Positions 60,592 to 64,000 of a DNA stretch of 64,000 nt are shown piece by piece. Each line of letters starts with the position of its first letter. Position 1 is the stretch's first letter. The translations under genes and the position numbers were made by a program. The notes beneath the pieces were generated by a model, which saw only the letters and a program-made list of their open reading frames with translations, made no database searches and was not told the origin of the DNA. The DNA is taken from positions 26,024,997-26,088,996 of the forward strand of contig NC_090953.1 in NCBI RefSeq assembly GCF_040807025.1, read 5' to 3'. Origin of the DNA: Struthio camelus (lineage: Eukaryota > Chordata > Aves > Struthioniformes > Struthionidae).

Positions 60592-61549
60592 GTGGGTCTT
60601 GCGCGACCAGTGGGGTGTTTGGGAGGCTGGAGCCGATGCTTAATGGGACCCTGACTTGCTGGCCCCACTGCCAACCCAGCCCCGGGATGCCACAACATCT
60701 CGGAGCTTGCTGACCGTGCTACGTGGTGAAAACACTCGCCAGCCCCACGGTCCTCTGGTCACGTCTCGGGGCCCAGGTGCTTCTACGACTTTACTAGCTA
60801 TTTTGGTTTCTTGCCTCTTCCTCCTCTTCTCAACATGAAAGAGGTACAAGGACAGCCTTGTGGCTCTCACAGAGTCCATTAAGCTCATCAGTCTGTCTCT
60901 GACAGCATCTACCATCAAATACTTAGAAAGGAAAGCAAGACTAGGACAAGCGTATACTGATACTTCCCGCACAAATTCTCCTTGTGTCCAGCAAGCTGCA
61001 GCTCAGAAACCTGAACTAGGCTTGGCTTTGTATTTGAAAATCCATAGCAGATTGATCTTCCGTGAGTTTTTCCAAATACTTTTTGAATTCATCTAAGCGC
61101 TTGGTGTCCAAAACATCCTAGAGTGGAGGTCCCCAGTACTCCCTCTTGGCTTTTGAACTGGTCCCCGATAACTTCATTTGTTGCTCCGCTGCCTCTTGCT
61201 GTACAGGACCCCATCTGCTGTGTCTGTGCCGTGCAGAGCTCTACAGATGTCTGCCCTCCTTCTCCTTCCCCCAGCTCCTCCTGGCCTGTTCACTTGTCCT
61301 TTGCAGGGCATGAGAGACATTTGTCCTTTTCTCTTCAATGTCTCCTCTGGTTATGCGATACCTCTTTGCACACAGTAGTAAAGATGCACCAGGGATTTAT
61401 TTAGTGACAGAATTATTATCTTCTGTTTTGTTCTCTGCTTTGCCCCCAAATTCCTAACATTTGGTGATTTTTATTTTTATTTTTGGCAACCACTGAGCAT
61501 TTAGCTGATGTTTCTTGGGACTCTGAACACCTAGGTCTATTTCAGAGGT

Positions 61550-62740
61550 GGTAACAGCTAAATCAGATCCCACCCCTGGAGTTAGGACTGTTTTTTTTCC
61601 CCATGTGCATCACTTTGTTTAGCACTGTTAAATTTCATCTACTATTTTATTGCCTAGCTGTTCAATTGCAGGAGATCCTTCTGAACCCTTGGTGGCTAGC
61701 TCTCACTTCTGCTATCCTGAACAGCTAAATCTCACAGGCGCGCTTTGTCATCTCAGATTTGCCATGTTTTAAAGTCTTTTTGTGTGTGTTGAGCGGAAGA
61801 GACCCTGTGTAAATCCCTCTTGGACTCTGCGGGTTAATCTCTCTTATAAAAGGCAATGATTGTTTCTTCTCTTTTACCCGATTATTAATTTTTTTTTAAG
61901 GACCACGCTCTCATGCCATGGTGGATTAGATTTTTAAAGAGCTTTAGGTGAGGGTTTTTGTCAAAATCCACCCATGCTGTATTGGTTGGATTGGCCTTTT
62001 TCACGTGCTGCCGCTCTTTCGGAGAGCTCAGATGGATCTGAGAGACGTGACTTCTCTTTACAAAACGGTGGCGGTACCCTAGTGTACCGTGTCTGTCCGT
62101 GTGTCACTAATTCCGTTCCTGACAGACACTGAAGTGTGCCAGGTGCAGATGTCTGATTTTCTTATCTGTAATTACCCAGATCCCTGCAGAGCTTTGTAAA
62201 AATCGGTAAGGCTTTTGCTACCTCCCGGGTGGTTTTGAGCAAGAGATTGCACGTGACTGCTGGTGTTCATTGCGAATTGTATGGGAACTCCAGAGTGAAG
62301 TGGCTGATCTGCCTGGGCCACTTTGTGGTATTGTCTCAAATCCTCTTTTAGGGATGCTTCGGTCTGAGATCAGTCCTCAAGGTGTCTGAAAAAGAAAAGT
62401 CTTGGCAGGTGGAAAATTGCATAAAGAAAATTTAATTTCTTTGCTGCATGGCCTCCTCTCTTCCCTCCTCATTTCTTATTGCTGTAGTCACTCTTTTTGC
62501 TCCTGATGAACACATCATTTTGTCATTTTTCGTGGTTTTAGGAACACAGTCTCTCTCGCCTTTTTTTTTTTTTTGTCTTACTTTGTTGTGTTAAGTTTAT
62601 TTTGCCAGAGTTTTGTGTTATTTTCTGTTTTCCTTGTCTGGGTGCGACTTGAACTTCTTGAAGGATGTCGTCTTATTCCACAGAGCTTCTTTTAATAGAC
62701 TGTTTAATCATGTGCTATTCCTCTGTCTGTCTCTGACAGG
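61550..62740 (-). mobile_element. Ancient CR1 LINE fragment, antisense, about 1.2 kb
   Basis: Reverse-complement CR1 coding sequence. Landmarks are CCATGTGCATCACTTTG, TTAAATTTCATCTACTATTT, TTTAAAGAGCTTTAGGTGAG, TTCTCTTTACAAAAC and TTAAGTTTATTTTGCCAGAG. Old amniote CR1 type, heavily diverged. Its left boundary may reach further toward 60.9 kb. Confidence 0.7.
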
Positions 62741-63327
62741 TGCTATGCATTTGTTCTGAATATCTAATATGATGACTTTAAGTCATCACTGCTGCCAGCA
62801 AACACTTCAGTGTTTTGATTGTCTTTTTTTTTTTTTTTTAATGATTGTTCCAATTTTTTAGGTGATGAGTTGAAACTGAAGTTTTGTTGTTGAGAGTGCA
62901 AAAGTGAGCCTGGTGGGTTAAAAGCAAGCCTGCTGTAGAGGCATCGCTGGTCTAGATTTAATGCTGGGCACTTCATCCCCGAGCTCCTCCTTGCAGTTTT
63001 TAAGCCATGCTGAGCTGCAAAGGATTTTGAATGGGTTTTCGTCTGGCTCCCTTCCTCTCTTCTCAGCCCGAAGGCAGGACGGGGTGGCTGGTGACCTGCT
63101 CCTGGGTAGAAGTGCCTGTGAGACCTTGCCTTTTTTGCATTCCTCGTTTGCAAAGCTTGTCTGCTGAGGGTGCAGATTAGATTTCCCTCAAATAGCCCCC
63201 TTAGTGGATGCCTCGCACCCTGCTAAATGGAAATGTCCATCTCCTCCCCCTTTGATGACCAATATCTGTCTTTTTGCATCTGCCCCACAGCAGCGGGGCC
63301 TTGGTGTCGCTCACGTTTGCTGCCTTT

Positions 63328-63488
63328 GCCCACGAGGCCCGGGGAGCAGTGCAAGCCCACGAGGCCCGGGGAGCAGTGCAAGCCCACGAGGCCCGGGGAG
63401 CAGTGCAAGCCCACGAGGCCCGGGGAGCAGTGCAAGCCAACGAGGCCCGGGGAGCAGTGCAAGCCCACGAGGCCCGGGAGCAGTGCAA
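63328..63488 (+). repeat. 27-bp tandem repeat, six copies
   Basis: Unit GCCCACGAGGCCCGGGGAGC plus AGTGCAA, six head-to-tail copies, nearly identical: one C-to-A change in copy five and one G missing in copy six. The unit is divisible by three and lacks stops in several frames, which produces repetitive open frames on both strands. These are not considered genes. Confidence 0.95.
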
Positions 63489-64000
63489 GCCTTTGCCCCT
63501 GCCTTGCACCCCGTCCGCATGGAGGGCCAGCAGCAGGTGGAAGGGCAGAGCCTGGGCTAGCCCAAGCCCTTGTGCTCCCAATTGCCCCAAGCCCGAGAGA
63601 GCAGGTCCTGTGGGGGAGGGTGAGGGCTGCATGCTGGCAAAATCATCCCAAACGATGGGACGAGGGAGGATGGGGGGGGGGAAGCTGCTCAACCCAGCCT
63701 CTCCCTGCGAGCTGGCACTGGCTGAGAAGATGTTTGGGCTGCGTGGCAGCCGCCTGCAGCTTGTCCTAGGGGTGAGGGGAGGCCAGAGGAGGCCATAGGA
63801 GCTCGGCTGCCTTTGGGGCACCTGTGCCTCCTTGTCTCCAGCCGCCAGCAGTGCTGTGTGAGCTCTGTTCGCAGCTACTCGATCGATAAGTAATTTGTGC
63901 AAGGGGCTTGTGTTGCAGGGGAGCAATAATGAACTCTCTGGAGGAGAGAGAAACAATACTATTAATGCTGAAATCATCCTGCAAGGAAATAACATTCAGT

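Larger units (their letters stand above)
60592..64000. other. SHF: SHF intron 4 (continues beyond the window)
   Basis: AT-richer than the rest of the gene. Contains an old antisense CR1 (61550-62740), poly-T runs and a 27-bp tandem repeat (63328-63488). No SH2-encoding exon was found. Confidence 0.6.

Noticed and set aside
63328-63488. Possible CRISPR-like array
   Set aside because: Head-to-tail repeat without spacers in a vertebrate intron; it is a minisatellite.
63201-63995. 264-codon minus-strand and overlapping plus-strand repetitive open frames
   Set aside because: Created by the stop-free 27-bp repeat; repetitive translation with no family similarity.

Overview
This is a vertebrate nuclear window, most likely from a bird (at least an archosaur). 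It has spliced genes with GT-AG introns, CR1 LINEs including one with the typical 3' end (ATTCTGTGATTC), GC-rich compact intergenic DNA of microchromosome type, and eukaryotic tRNA genes. Nothing prokaryotic is present. All gene calls were made by reading exons, splice sites and phases by eye and comparing them with remembered family sequences; no search was run.

Layout. (1) 2119-15319, plus strand: the 3' part of ALPK3, a muscle alpha-kinase family protein. Eleven exons are visible: an Ig-like domain split by an intron, two large exons for the disordered middle, a second Ig-like domain and the alpha-kinase domain. The 3'UTR ends at an AATAAA at 17037. (2) 17426-26615, minus strand: a complete concentrative nucleoside transporter of the SLC28 family, closest to SLC28A1 (CNT1), with 17 coding exons whose phases all agree (660 residues). 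It is tail-to-tail with ALPK3. (3) 27.7-32.3 kb: a GC-rich, repeat-laden interval with a minisatellite, a CpG island with paired CCAAT boxes, a degenerate CTTGTGCA-type array, a 281/300-bp inverted repeat carrying two identical tRNA-His(GTG) genes, an RFX-type X-box and a degenerate CCCTAA-rich (telomere-like) array. (4) 32.3-44.2 kb: intergenic, with an old antisense CR1. (5) 45079-60591 and beyond, plus strand: the first four coding exons of SHF, an SHB-family adaptor. The SH2 exons lie past the window. Its introns hold another old antisense CR1 and, at 63.3 kb, a 27-bp tandem repeat.

The genes are functionally unrelated (sarcomere scaffold/pseudokinase, nucleoside uptake, histidine tRNA, tyrosine-kinase signalling adaptor); the interest is in their order. 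From memory, mammals keep ALPK3 next to SLC28A1 at one locus, and SHF, tRNA-His genes and SLC28A2 together at another. Here a single SLC28 gene has ALPK3 on one side and tRNA-His/SHF on the other. Its four selectivity residues (G, Q, S, V) match the broad-specificity CNT3 rather than human CNT1 or CNT2. The repeat-rich tRNA palindrome lies close to where the mammalian loci are separated. I regard this combination as the most interesting part of the window. No retrovirus, LTR element or other capsid-bearing element was recognised.
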